Origin: Methanocorpusculum petauri
GTDB lineage: Archaea > Halobacteriota > Methanomicrobia > Methanomicrobiales > Methanocorpusculaceae
NCBI RefSeq assembly: GCF_026891975.1
Contig: NZ_JAPTGB010000014.1
Span: 1 to 58,775 of the forward strand
Length of the DNA: 58,775 bases
Direction of reading: 5' to 3'
A program made the position numbers and the translations under genes. Shown here piece by piece: positions 52,443-58,775 of this stretch. Under the pieces are notes generated by a model. That model was not told where the DNA came from, ran no database searches, and was given only the letters and a program-made list of their open reading frames with translations. Every line of letters starts with the position of its first letter. Positions within the stretch are counted from its first letter, which is position 1.

Positions 52443-52937
52443 ATGGAGTATACAGGAAAAGCCCATGTTGTCGGGGCAAATATTGATACGGATGCAATTA
52501 TTCCGGCACGGTTTCTGGTGACGACCGATGAGGCCGAGCTTGGGAGGAACTGTATGTCGGGTCTTGAGGAGAACTGGATCTCCCGTGTTGCCAGAGGAGA
52601 TGTTCTGGTGGCGGGCGAGAACTTCGGCTGCGGGTCGTCCCGCGAACATGCTCCGGTTGCGATCAGGGGTGCTGGTATTCCGGTGGTGATCGCTCACAGT
52701 TTTGCGCGGATTTTCTATCGCAATGCGTTCAATACAGGTTTGATCCTGCTGGAGGTCGGTAATGATTATACGAAGATTGCGAACGGGGAGAAGCTGACGA
52801 TCGATACGGAGAAAGGGACGATTACAACTGATGCCGGTATTGTGATCACTTGTCCTCCGGTTCCTGCGTTTATGCAGGAGATTTTAGATGCGGGCGGTCT
52901 GGTGGGGTACGTGAGAAAGCAGATCGGGGCTGAGTAA
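52443..52937 (+). CDS. leuD: 3-isopropylmalate dehydratase small subunit
   Basis: The 164-residue protein is the swivel domain of the isomerase: [15 protein letters not shown] near 12-26 and [14 protein letters not shown] near 58-71 bind the substrate carboxylates. It forms a complex with LeuC. The ATG at 52443 follows the leuC stop by 2 bp; a GTG six bases earlier overlaps the leuC stop codon. Confidence 0.94.
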   Translation: MEYTGKAHVVGANIDTDAIIPARFLVTTDEAELGRNCMSGLEENWISRVARGDVLVAGENFGCGSSREHAPVAIRGAGIPVVIAHSFARIFYRNAFNTGLILLEVGNDYTKIANGEKLTIDTEKGTITTDAGIVITCPPVPAFMQEILDAGGLVGYVRKQIGAE

Positions 52938-52938
52938 G

Positions 52939-54018
52939 ATGGGCGGGTACAAGATTGCGGTGCTGCCGGGAGATGGTATCGGCCCGGAGGTGGTTGCAGA
53001 GGCGGTGAAGGTTCTGGGCGTTGTCGGGAAAAAGTTCGGGCACACGTTTGATCTGCGGTATGCGGATTTCGGCGGGGCGGCGATTGATTCGTCCGGGTCG
53101 CCGTTCCCGCCGGAGACGGAGATAACGTGCATGAATGCAGATGCGGTTCTGTTCGGTGCGGTCGGGGGTCCGAAGTGGGATTCTTTGGATCCTGCGATCC
53201 GTCCGGAGAAGGGGCTGCTTGCTCTGCGGAAGGCTGCCGGGGCGTTTGCGAATCTCCGGCCTGCGAAGCTGTTTCCGGAGCTTGCGGATGCGTGTTATCT
53301 GCGGCCTGATATTGTGGCGAACGGGATTGATATTATGGTTGTCCGTGAGCTGATTGGGGATGTGTACTTTGGTGAGCCGTCGGGGATTGAGGTGCGGGAC
53401 GGGGAGCGGGTGGGTTTTTCGAATATGATTTACCGGGAGCATGAGATCCGCCGCGTGGCAAGGGTTGCGTTTGAGACGGCGATGAAGCGGAACAAAAAGC
53501 TTTGTTCGGTGGATAAGGCGAATGTTCTTGCGGTGTCGCGGTTGTGGCGCGAGGTGGTGACGGAGGTGTCGAAGGAGTATCCGGAGGTTGAGCTGTCGTA
53601 TATGTATGTGGATAATGCGGCGATGCAGCTTGTCCGCAATCCTGCGGCGTTTGATGTGATTGTGACGGGAAATCTGTTCGGGGATATTTTGTCGGATGAG
53701 GCGGCGGCGATTACGGGTTCGATCGGGATGCTGCCGTCCGCGTCGGTGGGCGGACCGGATACTCCGGGGCTGTATGAGCCGGTTCACGGTTCTGCTCCGG
53801 ATATTGCGGGACAGAATCTGGCAAATCCGGTTGCAACGATTTTGTCGCTTGCGATGCTTCTGCGGTATTCGCTGGGTCTTGCGGCAGAGGCGGATGCGGT
53901 GGAGGCTGCGGTTGCGGATGTGCTTGCGGCAGGTTACCGGACGGGAGATATTTTCCGCGAAGGGATGAAAAGAGTCGGCTGTTCGGAGATGGGACAGCTG
54001 ATTGCGGACCGGGTGTGA
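52939..54018 (+). CDS. leuB: 3-isopropylmalate dehydrogenase
   Basis: The 359-residue protein is a beta-decarboxylating dehydrogenase: PGDGIGPEV at the start, [15 protein letters not shown], the Lys and Tyr of the active site, and [13 protein letters not shown] with GSAPDIAGQ for metal and NAD binding. It makes 2-oxoisocaproate in leucine synthesis. One base separates it from leuD. It ends the operon; the following 220 bp are without genes. Confidence 0.94.
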   Translation: MGGYKIAVLPGDGIGPEVVAEAVKVLGVVGKKFGHTFDLRYADFGGAAIDSSGSPFPPETEITCMNADAVLFGAVGGPKWDSLDPAIRPEKGLLALRKAAGAFANLRPAKLFPELADACYLRPDIVANGIDIMVVRELIGDVYFGEPSGIEVRDGERVGFSNMIYREHEIRRVARVAFETAMKRNKKLCSVDKANVLAVSRLWREVVTEVSKEYPEVELSYMYVDNAAMQLVRNPAAFDVIVTGNLFGDILSDEAAAITGSIGMLPSASVGGPDTPGLYEPVHGSAPDIAGQNLANPVATILSLAMLLRYSLGLAAEADAVEAAVADVLAAGYRTGDIFREGMKRVGCSEMGQLIADRV

Positions 54019-54240
54019 CCGATCCGGGATTCTTTTTTTCGAAAGTTTTTGTTTGCATCCCGGTATGTCTTCGGTCTTTCCCGCGTCACGGGAATGCAGG
54101 AAAGTATTTTTCCATCAGTGCATTCCTGAGAGAATGGTTCATTGGAAATCTTCAGCGTATTCCGAACGCCACATAGATGCGTCGCACAGGTGGTTTGTGT
54201 ATAAATCGGCGACGCCGCAGACGCGAAAAATATTTTTTGT

Positions 54241-54362
54241 CGTACGCGGTGAAATTTTTTGCCGTATGGAAAATATTCTGTGAAAAAAATGCTTCAGATG
54301 TTTGCCTGTGATTCAGAGTCTTCAAAGTGTCCCTGCGTGAGGCGTTCGTAGATCTGTTTTGC
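54241..54362. repeat. Direct repeat with 55642-55764
   Basis: These 122 bp match 55642-55764 with only two small differences (one base and one missing A). They hold the convergent-terminator stretch CGTACGCGGTGAAATTTTTT and the 3' end of the membrane regulator gene. The right edge abuts directly the second repeat at 54364. Confidence 0.9.
54294..54362 (-). pseudogene. Last 23 codons of a membrane regulator gene
   Basis: The minus strand encodes AKQIYERLTQGHFEDSESQA followed by NI and a stop, identical to the end of the regulator at 55696. Nothing else of that copy is left: it is cut at 54362 and joined to the 3' part of another gene. Confidence 0.9.
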
Positions 54363-54363
54363 G

Positions 54364-54495
54364 TATGAAAACATGAAGATGTGCCTGCTTGGATTAGATG
54401 TCCATGCGTACATTTCTGCAGGTATCGGCGATTTCGCCCACCGGTATTTTGAATTGAGGATTAATTGCGATAAGGATGGTCATATTACCAATTAA
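54364..54495 (+). pseudogene. 3' fragment of the exported-protein gene at 57331
   Basis: These 132 bp are the end of the gene at 57331-58098 (MKMCLLGLDVHAYISAG onward) with one or two mismatches. Signal peptide and the first 210 residues are missing. The junction at 54362-54364 joins it to the regulator tail on the other strand. Confidence 0.9.
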
Positions 54496-54588
54496 TCATT
54501 TTTTTATTTTCATTGGATCAGTACAGATTAATCTGCAATACCTACTTATAACAGAAACACCTGATACTTACAATGATTGGAGTTTATC

Positions 54589-54813
54589 ATGATTACGTAT
54601 TCTTCAAAAAAAGAAAGAAATTTACTTTATTTAGGAGTCACCCTTCTCCTTATCGGCCTGATTGTACTTTCGTGTCTTCTCTTATTGGACTCGTTATTTA
54701 CATTTGGAACTATTCTTCTTGCATGTTCTCTTCTCATCGTTCCATTTGCAGGACTGATTATTCTCTTCTACCTCATATTATCAGCGTTTCAAATGGCAGA
54801 GAACAAACCATAA
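54589..54813 (+). CDS. Small two-segment membrane protein, copy 1
   Basis: The 74-residue protein has a short charged N-terminus (MITYSSKKERN) and two long hydrophobic segments (about residues 12-33 and 37-62). GGAG 7 bp upstream and the TATA-like CTTATAAC at 54544-54551 mark the ATG at 54589. The protein is identical to that at 58192-58416, while the flanking non-coding DNA has diverged, which suggests selection on the sequence or recent conversion. Function unknown; in copy 2 it follows an exported-protein gene. Confidence 0.7.
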   Translation: MITYSSKKERNLLYLGVTLLLIGLIVLSCLLLLDSLFTFGTILLACSLLIVPFAGLIILFYLILSAFQMAENKP

Positions 54814-55045
54814 ATTATTTTTTAATGGGTTTGGGTTTATAAAACGTGAATAAAGTGAGGGTATAGTTTCATTATGAAAAAGCGTTCAATCAATCTGCGA
54901 AACACTATAAGTGGAGAGATGATCTTCGTCTGACTTCCGTATTCCTGCATGACAAAAATTTCACCTTTTTTTTCTTCTTGGTAGTGTTTGTCCACAATCT
55001 TTATCCTTCTTCCTCCCCCATACACCAGTTACCGAGACATTCGCC

Positions 55046-55600
55046 ATGCCTGAGTACACCCGCATCAAAACTGCATATCTCCTTCTCGCAGCAGTTATCA
55101 TCATCGCAATCGCCGTAATTCTGGCAGTCACCCTTCTTGCAGGACCATCAGATCCTCTGCAGCCACCCGAGCCGCCGGAAAACACCACCAAAGTAACCGC
55201 CGCTCCGGGAACCGTCATCCTCGTCCGACCTGGAGCTGACGGAGTGAACTACAGTGCAACACTCAATGGCTCCGGTTACTCCATCAGTGATACGGATATT
55301 GCAAATCACCTCTGGAACAAAGTAACAGAGTACAACCGGAGTATCTGCGATTATGGCGTCAACGAAACCGGTTACCTCACCATCTTCCTCGAAACATACT
55401 ACTCACCGGAAGAACCCGAAAAAACCCTCGCTGAAATCGATAAAATTTCAGCCGCCAAAAAAATTCCTCTCCTCCCGGTCCGGTTCATCATAGCCGAACT
55501 TGACTATCAGGTTAAGCTCGCGGACGAACTCTGGCACAACGCAAGTGTAACGGAAGAAAGACTGGCAGAAATTCTCCGGAACATCACCGCAACAACGTGA
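55046..55600 (+). CDS. Membrane-anchored hypothetical protein
   Basis: The 184-residue protein has an N-terminal membrane segment (residues 9-31), a Pro-rich spacer (PSDPLQPPEPPENTT) and an outside domain of about 120 residues with helical and acidic segments (YYSPEEPEKTLAEIDKISAA). It is convergent with the membrane regulator at 55696; a T-rich stretch between them can end both transcripts. No family is recognised. Confidence 0.6.
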   Translation: MPEYTRIKTAYLLLAAVIIIAIAVILAVTLLAGPSDPLQPPEPPENTTKVTAAPGTVILVRPGADGVNYSATLNGSGYSISDTDIANHLWNKVTEYNRSICDYGVNETGYLTIFLETYYSPEEPEKTLAEIDKISAAKKIPLLPVRFIIAELDYQVKLADELWHNASVTEERLAEILRNITATT

Positions 55601-55641
55601 CCGGAATAAAAAAAATTCTCCACGCCCCAAAAAATATTTTT

Positions 55642-55764
55642 CGTACGCGGTGAAATTTTTTGCCGTATGGAAAATATTCTATGAAAAAAAATGCTTCAGA
55701 TGTTTGCCTGTGATTCAGAGTCTTCAAAGTGTCCCTGCGTGAGGCGTTCGTAGATCTGTTTTGC
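55642..55764. repeat. Direct repeat with 54241-54362
   Basis: This is the intact-locus partner of the 122-bp repeat, comprising the intergenic terminator region and the regulator's last codons. Confidence 0.9.
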
Positions 55765-56541
55765 TTCGGCGGTGAGTGCATAGTGGAACTCGTGTCCGTC
55801 CCGCTCCATAGAAACAATGCATTCGTTTGCATGCGTGTGAAGGTACCAGTGAATCGTTGTCGGCAGTACACCAAGAAGTTCTGCCAGCTCTTTTCGGGTG
55901 ATGCCCGGGTGTTCGTGGAGTGTCCGGAGGAATATTCCGGATTTTTTTCGTGATACAAGTTGTCGGAGTGCGTGCTCAAGGGGATCTTCCGTGAAGGTCT
56001 GCTCAGTTGCCGGATAGTACCGGGGTACGTTTCCGGAGTACACTTTTTGCAGTTTTTTTGCATTCCCGAGTTTGTCCAGATGGTAGCAGACCGAGCCGCG
56101 GGAGGTTTTCATTGCGGCGAGGAGCTGTTTCTGGGTACTGCCGGGATGGGTTTTGATATAGGCAAGAAGTTTTTTCGGGATTGGAGATCTTTCACGTTTT
56201 TTGGTTGAGGTAAACCTCAGGATACAGAATAGTCCAAGCAGTACAAAGAGGACGGGTGCTGCAAAGAGGTACGGACGATGAAGGATTGTCCCTTCAAAAC
56301 AGGCGGATACATCAGTAATAATTATCTGGCGCCAGATTGGCAGCGAGTCCCACCCGTCTTCAACAGCATTGATACTTTTCCCATCATAAACGGGTGTAAC
56401 ATTTTCATAAATTGGTTCTGCTTGGATTCCACCAATAGAGGTAACTTCTCCTGCGGAGGCTACGGGTCCAGATCCAAATAGCAGAAGAGAGAGTATGATA
56501 ACATACCAAACCTTCTGATGCATCACAATTCTATGATTCAT
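55696..56541 (-). CDS. Membrane-anchored winged-helix regulator, second copy
   Basis: The 281-residue protein has a signal or anchor segment (residues 11-29), an outside stretch of about 60 residues with PVYDGKSINAVEDGWDSLP, a second membrane segment at about 91-110, then two winged helices (about 118-180 with TQKQLLAAMKTSRGSVCYHL, and 193-265 with TRKELAELLGVLPTTIHWYL). This is the layout of the 14180 gene, though overall similarity is modest. It overlaps the upstream exported-protein gene by 11 bp, or follows it by 7 bp if the ATG at 56523 is used. It should regulate transcription in response to an outside signal. Confidence 0.75.
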   Translation of the reverse strand: MNHRIVMHQKVWYVIILSLLLFGSGPVASAGEVTSIGGIQAEPIYENVTPVYDGKSINAVEDGWDSLPIWRQIIITDVSACFEGTILHRPYLFAAPVLFVLLGLFCILRFTSTKKRERSPIPKKLLAYIKTHPGSTQKQLLAAMKTSRGSVCYHLDKLGNAKKLQKVYSGNVPRYYPATEQTFTEDPLEHALRQLVSRKKSGIFLRTLHEHPGITRKELAELLGVLPTTIHWYLHTHANECIVSMERDGHEFHYALTAEAKQIYERLTQGHFEDSESQANI

Positions 56542-56989
56542 TTATTACTAATGTAAATGGTTGTGTACCTATAACAGATTCCCCGGTGACGGTGATAACC
56601 CACGAGCCGCTTGGAAGACTGGTGGATGATGATAAACTTACCGGAATTCTTCCGTTTTTCGCGTTATCATACATGTCGTGATACGGGCCGAATGTAGCTC
56701 CATTTGGTGCGGTAATCTGGAGAGCCAGTTCATTGTTATTCGGTGAGAGACTCCAGGAAAGTTCCACATCTAATTTTGAGGACCCAGAGTTCAGAATATA
56801 CGTGAATCTTTTTTTCTCACCATCAGTAACTGTGCCGGATATTGGTGCCGCCCGCGTCATCTCAGACGGGTCGTTCCATGGGGTGACAGTGTAGTCTGAA
56901 ATTTCGTTTTCCATTGCAACAGTGCTGCCAGGAATGCAGAGACTGAAAAGTATCACTGCACAGATGCCAAACATGAGTAATTTTCTCAT
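56531..56989 (-). CDS. Exported beta-sandwich protein, second copy
   Basis: The 152-residue protein has a signal peptide (residues 1-25, ending STVA) and a domain with the same blocks as the 15049 protein: APISGTVTDGEKKRFTY, LDVELSWSLSPNNNELALQI, and an end GTQPFTLVIN. It matches the pre-peptidase C-terminal type fold. Directly upstream on the minus strand are a TATA-like ACTATATCC and, just beyond, a 46-bp perfect palindrome. It heads the two-gene operon with the membrane regulator. Confidence 0.72.
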   Translation of the reverse strand: MRKLLMFGICAVILFSLCIPGSTVAMENEISDYTVTPWNDPSEMTRAAPISGTVTDGEKKRFTYILNSGSSKLDVELSWSLSPNNNELALQITAPNGATFGPYHDMYDNAKNGRIPVSLSSSTSLPSGSWVITVTGESVIGTQPFTLVINES

Positions 56990-57021
56990 GAGAGATGATG
57001 GGAGTCGCTATGGATATAGTT

Positions 57022-57067
57022 GTTGATCACAAACTTGAATTCTGTGAAATTCAAGTTTGTGATCAAC
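57022..57067. promoter_or_regulatory. 46-bp palindrome upstream of the exported-protein/regulator operon
   Basis: Two perfect 20-bp arms (57022-57041 and 57048-57067) with a 6-bp centre. The outer arm reads GTTGATCACAAACTTG. It ends a few bases from the TATA-like box of the minus-strand operon, so a bound dimer could activate or block it. As RNA or single-stranded DNA it would make a strong hairpin. Confidence 0.8.
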
Positions 57068-57330
57068 AGATTCATACTTACGCATGACGATATACCAGTT
57101 TGTGGGCCTGGCATGTGCCCCGAAAACACAACTCATGCGGGACATCCGCGGGGGTTGTGCTGTTGGCCAGATTCTGATCCGAGATCGGAGTTGTGAAGAA
57201 CAGAAAGCCGGAACATTCCCCGAACAGGTTCGGTTCCGGCAGATGCCACGTTGGCAATAATGGATATGTCATCTCTCCTGATAGATATTCCGGTGTTGCC
57301 ACCTGTCATAAATGAATGGAGTGTTCAAAA

Positions 57331-58098
57331 ATGAAGAACATTGGAAACAAAGTATTGTTAGTTTTAGCATGTTTGTGTATGCTGGCGGTTATTACACCAG
57401 GGGTGTTTGCTATAGAGACGACTACATCTCCTATTGAACTCCTCGTAGAACAAACAATTGCAACTGAGGACTCTCATCTGTATGGAGAGTCTGTGACCGT
57501 ATCTCAGACTTATGATGGAACTGTTACCACAAAAACGGATCGAGTGGGCATTGAACAGGATTTAGTTCAGGCATTATTCAATGCTGATCCTTCTATCCAT
57601 GCGGATATTCTGACCGCATATTACAATGCTGGTAAACTGGGACACGTGTCGTCCGAAACGCATGCAGTAACTATGGGAGATCGGCTGAAAGTGATCTTCT
57701 ATAATGATGGTAGTATCGCACGATCTGTCATTATAGATACCCCGCTTCCAGAAGATACGATTATCCCTCTTTCAGATTGGCAAATGACTGGGAACACCCA
57801 AGTATGGACGTATATATACAATATCTTTAATCAAGAAGTAGGGCACTGCATGCTTGAGGGATATTTCCAGTACAATGGTATTGATACGCCAAATGGATAT
57901 ATAATGCAGACAAATGTCGTTGTTGATTTATTATCACATTATGAAAAAGAATCCTTCGTTTTAAAATATGAGAACATGAAGATGTGCCTGCTTGGATTAG
58001 ATGTCCATGCGTACATTTCTGCAGGTATCGGCGATTTCGCCCACCGGTATTTTGAATTGAGGATTAATTGCGATAAGGATGGTCATATTACCAATTAA
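57331..58098 (+). CDS. Exported hypothetical protein
   Basis: The 255-residue protein has a signal peptide (MKNIGNKVLLVLACLCMLAV, cleavage probably after GVFA near residue 27) and a soluble domain with many strands (VTVSQTYDGTVTTKTDRVGI) and no cysteine-rich or catalytic motif. GGAG 9 bp before the ATG at 57331 decides the start. The small membrane protein gene follows after 93 bp. Its last 132 bp are also found at 54364-54495. Confidence 0.65.
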   Translation: MKNIGNKVLLVLACLCMLAVITPGVFAIETTTSPIELLVEQTIATEDSHLYGESVTVSQTYDGTVTTKTDRVGIEQDLVQALFNADPSIHADILTAYYNAGKLGHVSSETHAVTMGDRLKVIFYNDGSIARSVIIDTPLPEDTIIPLSDWQMTGNTQVWTYIYNIFNQEVGHCMLEGYFQYNGIDTPNGYIMQTNVVVDLLSHYEKESFVLKYENMKMCLLGLDVHAYISAGIGDFAHRYFELRINCDKDGHITN

Positions 58099-58542
58099 TC
58101 ATTTTTTTATTTTCATTGGATCAGTACAGATTAATCTGCAATACCTACTTATAACAGAAACACCTGATACTTACAATGATTGGAGTTTATCATGATTACG
58201 TATTCTTCAAAAAAAGAAAGAAATTTACTTTATTTAGGAGTCACCCTTCTCCTTATCGGCCTGATTGTACTTTCGTGTCTTCTCTTATTGGACTCGTTAT
58301 TTACATTTGGAACTATTCTTCTTGCATGTTCTCTTCTCATCGTTCCATTTGCAGGACTGATTATTCTCTTCTACCTCATATTATCAGCGTTTCAAATGGC
58401 AGAGAACAAACCATAAATTATTTTTTAATGTGTTTGGATTTACAAAACGTAAATAAAGTGATGGCATAGTTTCATTATGGAAAAGCGTTCAATCAATCTG
58501 CGGAACAATATGAGTGGAGAGATGACCTTCGTCTGACTTCCG
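57967..58542. repeat. Direct repeat, copy 2 of 576 bp
   Basis: Partner of 54364-54939, here in the context of the intact exported-protein gene. Confidence 0.95.
58192..58416 (+). CDS. Small two-segment membrane protein, copy 2
   Basis: The 74 residues are identical to those encoded at 54589-54813, with the same ribosome site and TATA-like box. Here the gene follows the complete exported-protein gene at 57331, which is probably its original neighbour; the two may be cotranscribed or the small gene may use its own promoter. Function unknown. Confidence 0.7.
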   Translation: MITYSSKKERNLLYLGVTLLLIGLIVLSCLLLLDSLFTFGTILLACSLLIVPFAGLIILFYLILSAFQMAENKP

Positions 58543-58775
58543 GGTCTCGGGATTTGGATATTTTCCTAATCTGAGGAACTCAAACTGTTATTACAAACAG
58601 ATATTTGAAAAAATATCAGTTTACGACCAACAACTATATCCATCCCGTGATCAATATACCGGATTATGGGGATCAGCATCTGCCCCGAAAAATGCAACTG
58701 ATGCCCGGCATCTGCGTGGATTGTACTGTTGACGACCGCAGATCTTTAAGTCGGCGTGGCGGATAACAGAAACCG
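58417..58775. other. Start of a further repeat copy at the window end
   Basis: No complete gene is seen. 58600-58617 is a hairpin (GATATTT-GAAA-AAATATC). From about 58618 the sequence resembles 57055-57165 in the same orientation (AGTTTACGACCAACA against AGTTTGTGATCAACA, then CTGCCCCGAAAA against GTGCCCCGAAAA), at roughly 70% identity. So the region upstream of the exported-protein gene is repeated and another copy may follow outside the window. Confidence 0.5.

Larger units (their letters stand above)
54364..54939. repeat. Direct repeat, copy 1 of 576 bp
   Basis: The stretch matches 57967-58542 over 576 bp. The part up to the end of the small membrane gene is almost identical; the last 130 bp differ at about a dozen positions. 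It includes the small membrane protein gene and its promoter. Confidence 0.95.

Noticed and set aside
57078-57302. Minus-strand 74-codon frame upstream of the exported-protein gene
   Set aside because: It starts at a GTG, lacks a ribosome site, and the similar DNA at 58.66-58.75 kb is interrupted by an indel and stops, so conservation is at DNA level, not of a protein.

Overview
The window looks like chromosome of a methanogenic archaeon, most likely of the order Methanomicrobiales and close to Methanocorpusculum. The markers are beta-RFAP synthase (methanopterin synthesis), an archaeal TruD/Pth2 pair, 5'-deoxyadenosine deaminase with a methylthio-nucleoside phosphorylase, 6-phospho-3-hexuloisomerase, an M42 aminopeptidase, a class I UvrA, a Ncs6-type tRNA thiolase with a ubiquitin-like carrier, and TATA-box promoters. 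The genus is an inference; the domain is well supported.

Layout. 1-1.4 kb: a GC-rich string of four translationally coupled small genes starting with a cut-off HNH endonuclease, probably an element end. 1.6-2.6 kb: AT-rich small membrane or exported genes, one frameshifted. 2.7-7.1 kb: a Fic protein, an SDF-family amino acid/dicarboxylate transporter and, divergent from it, a ribbon-helix-helix (RHH) regulator coupled to an asparagine-synthase-like PP-loop protein; three palindromes spaced exactly 31 bp lie between them. 7.1-13 kb: housekeeping genes (cysteine desulfurase-like, PHI, aminotransferase, M42 peptidase, rubredoxin) and a GLUG-repeat protein. 13.1-15.5 kb: an SdpR/SdpI pair with an operator, then a pair made of an exported beta-sandwich protein and a membrane-anchored two-winged-helix regulator. 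15.5-23.2 kb: a fast-evolving region of exported proteins, lipoproteins and metzincin-like proteases, several decayed, several behind a shared promoter motif; truD/pth2 sit inside it.

23.3-36.3 kb is a defence island on a type I restriction-modification system. hsdR is separated from hsdM/hsdS by a DUF1828/1829 pair, a lone nucleotidyltransferase, an AAA ATPase plus TOPRIM-like pair and a small ORF. The hsdM-hsdS operon carries a DUF1016 nuclease wedged between two copies of the hsdM 3' end, a membrane-anchored protein and a HEPN protein. 36.7-54 kb is core metabolism: tRNA thiolation, uvrA, an acyltransferase, purine/methylthio salvage, tRNA-Ala(GGC) followed by element debris, beta-RFAP synthase, an EctB-like aminotransferase, an amino acid decarboxylase and a leuA-C-D-B operon. 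54-58.8 kb is a second variable exported-protein region with a second copy of the exported-protein/membrane-regulator pair and long direct repeats, one of which is an internally deleted fossil of the neighbouring locus.

The best candidates for something undescribed are the duplicated exported-protein/membrane-regulator pair with palindromic or conserved upstream elements, the shared promoter motif of the exported-protein genes, the AAA/TOPRIM and HEPN additions to the restriction island, and the RHH operator array placed between an amino acid transporter and an asparagine-synthase-like enzyme.
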